A DNA stretch of 5,942 nt, taken from Lysobacterales bacterium. Lineage in GTDB: Bacteria; Pseudomonadota; Gammaproteobacteria; Xanthomonadales; SZUA-36. Each line of letters opens with the position of its first letter. The first letter of the stretch is position 1. The stretch lies in the NCBI GenBank assembly GCA_013213875.1, contig JABSSV010000040.1:1-5942 (forward strand), in the 5' to 3' direction. This document shows positions 5,839 through 5,942 of the stretch, one piece after another. The notes below the pieces were generated by a model that was not told where the DNA came from, searched no databases, and worked only from the letters and a program-made list of their open reading frames with translations. Both the position numbers and the translations under genes were made by a program.

Positions 5839-5942
5839 TTACTTCGCGTTTGCCAGCGTCTTCCGACGAGCGAGCTTGCCACCCCAGAAGGCCATGGGCA
5901 GATAGGCACCCAGCAGATCCATGGCGATAAACCAGGGGGGAC
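5839..5942 (-). CDS. C-terminal fragment of an unidentified, probably membrane-associated protein (partial)
   Basis: An open frame enters from the right edge and ends at TAA (5839-5841), giving 33 residues. They begin PPWFIAMDLLGAYLPMAFW and end GGKLARRKTLANAK. A hydrophobic, aromatic-rich stretch followed by a basic tail (KLARRK) is typical of a last transmembrane helix with a cytoplasmic C-terminus. I do not recognise the family from this fragment. Support for a real gene comes from its strand, the terminator-like hairpin just after the stop and the promoter that follows. The start lies outside the window. Confidence 0.55.
   Translation of the reverse strand, partial: PPWFIAMDLLGAYLPMAFWGGKLARRKTLANAK

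Overview
The window is moderately GC-rich DNA, and every gene I can support lies on the minus strand. It reads as ordinary accessory chromosome from an aerobic Gram-negative bacterium. The exported sulfatase, the secreted serine hydrolase and the general protein style suggest a (possibly marine) gammaproteobacterium. That placement is an inference from protein style, since there is no rRNA or marker gene here. I see no tRNA, rRNA, CRISPR array, transposase, integrase or phage gene.

In the direction of transcription (right to left): (1) at the right edge, the last 33 codons of an unidentified, apparently membrane-associated protein (stop at 5839), followed by a small hairpin terminator. (2) A good sigma70-type promoter (TTGAGA, 17-base spacer, TACACT) whose -35 overlaps that terminator. 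It should drive a secreted sulfatase (3966-5558) after a leader of about 215 bases that carries two pairs of short direct repeats. (3) A strong GC-rich hairpin (3920-3957), then a secreted class C beta-lactamase-fold serine hydrolase (2244-3866) with a duplicated C-terminal beta-rich module. (4) A translationally coupled pair: a two-TM protein with a bacterial PH domain (1701-2153) and a VOC/glyoxalase-fold protein (1339-1704), overlapping by ATGA. (5) A Rid/YjgF-family protein that lacks the catalytic arginine (754-1182). (6) A six-TM DUF7010-type membrane protein (129-677), followed by a weak terminator-like hairpin and about 90 bases of unassigned DNA at the left edge.

Functionally there are two loose groups. 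The sulfatase and serine hydrolase are both exported and could act together on extracytoplasmic substrates, with the sulfatase needing a formylglycine-generating enzyme encoded elsewhere. The small genes on the left are housekeeping or accessory proteins with no visible shared pathway. I did not find a clearly new multi-gene system. The points most worth a second look are the C-x-A-x-R sulfatase site, the Rid protein without its arginine, the repeat-bearing sulfatase leader, the intergenic hairpin and the duplicated tail of the serine hydrolase.
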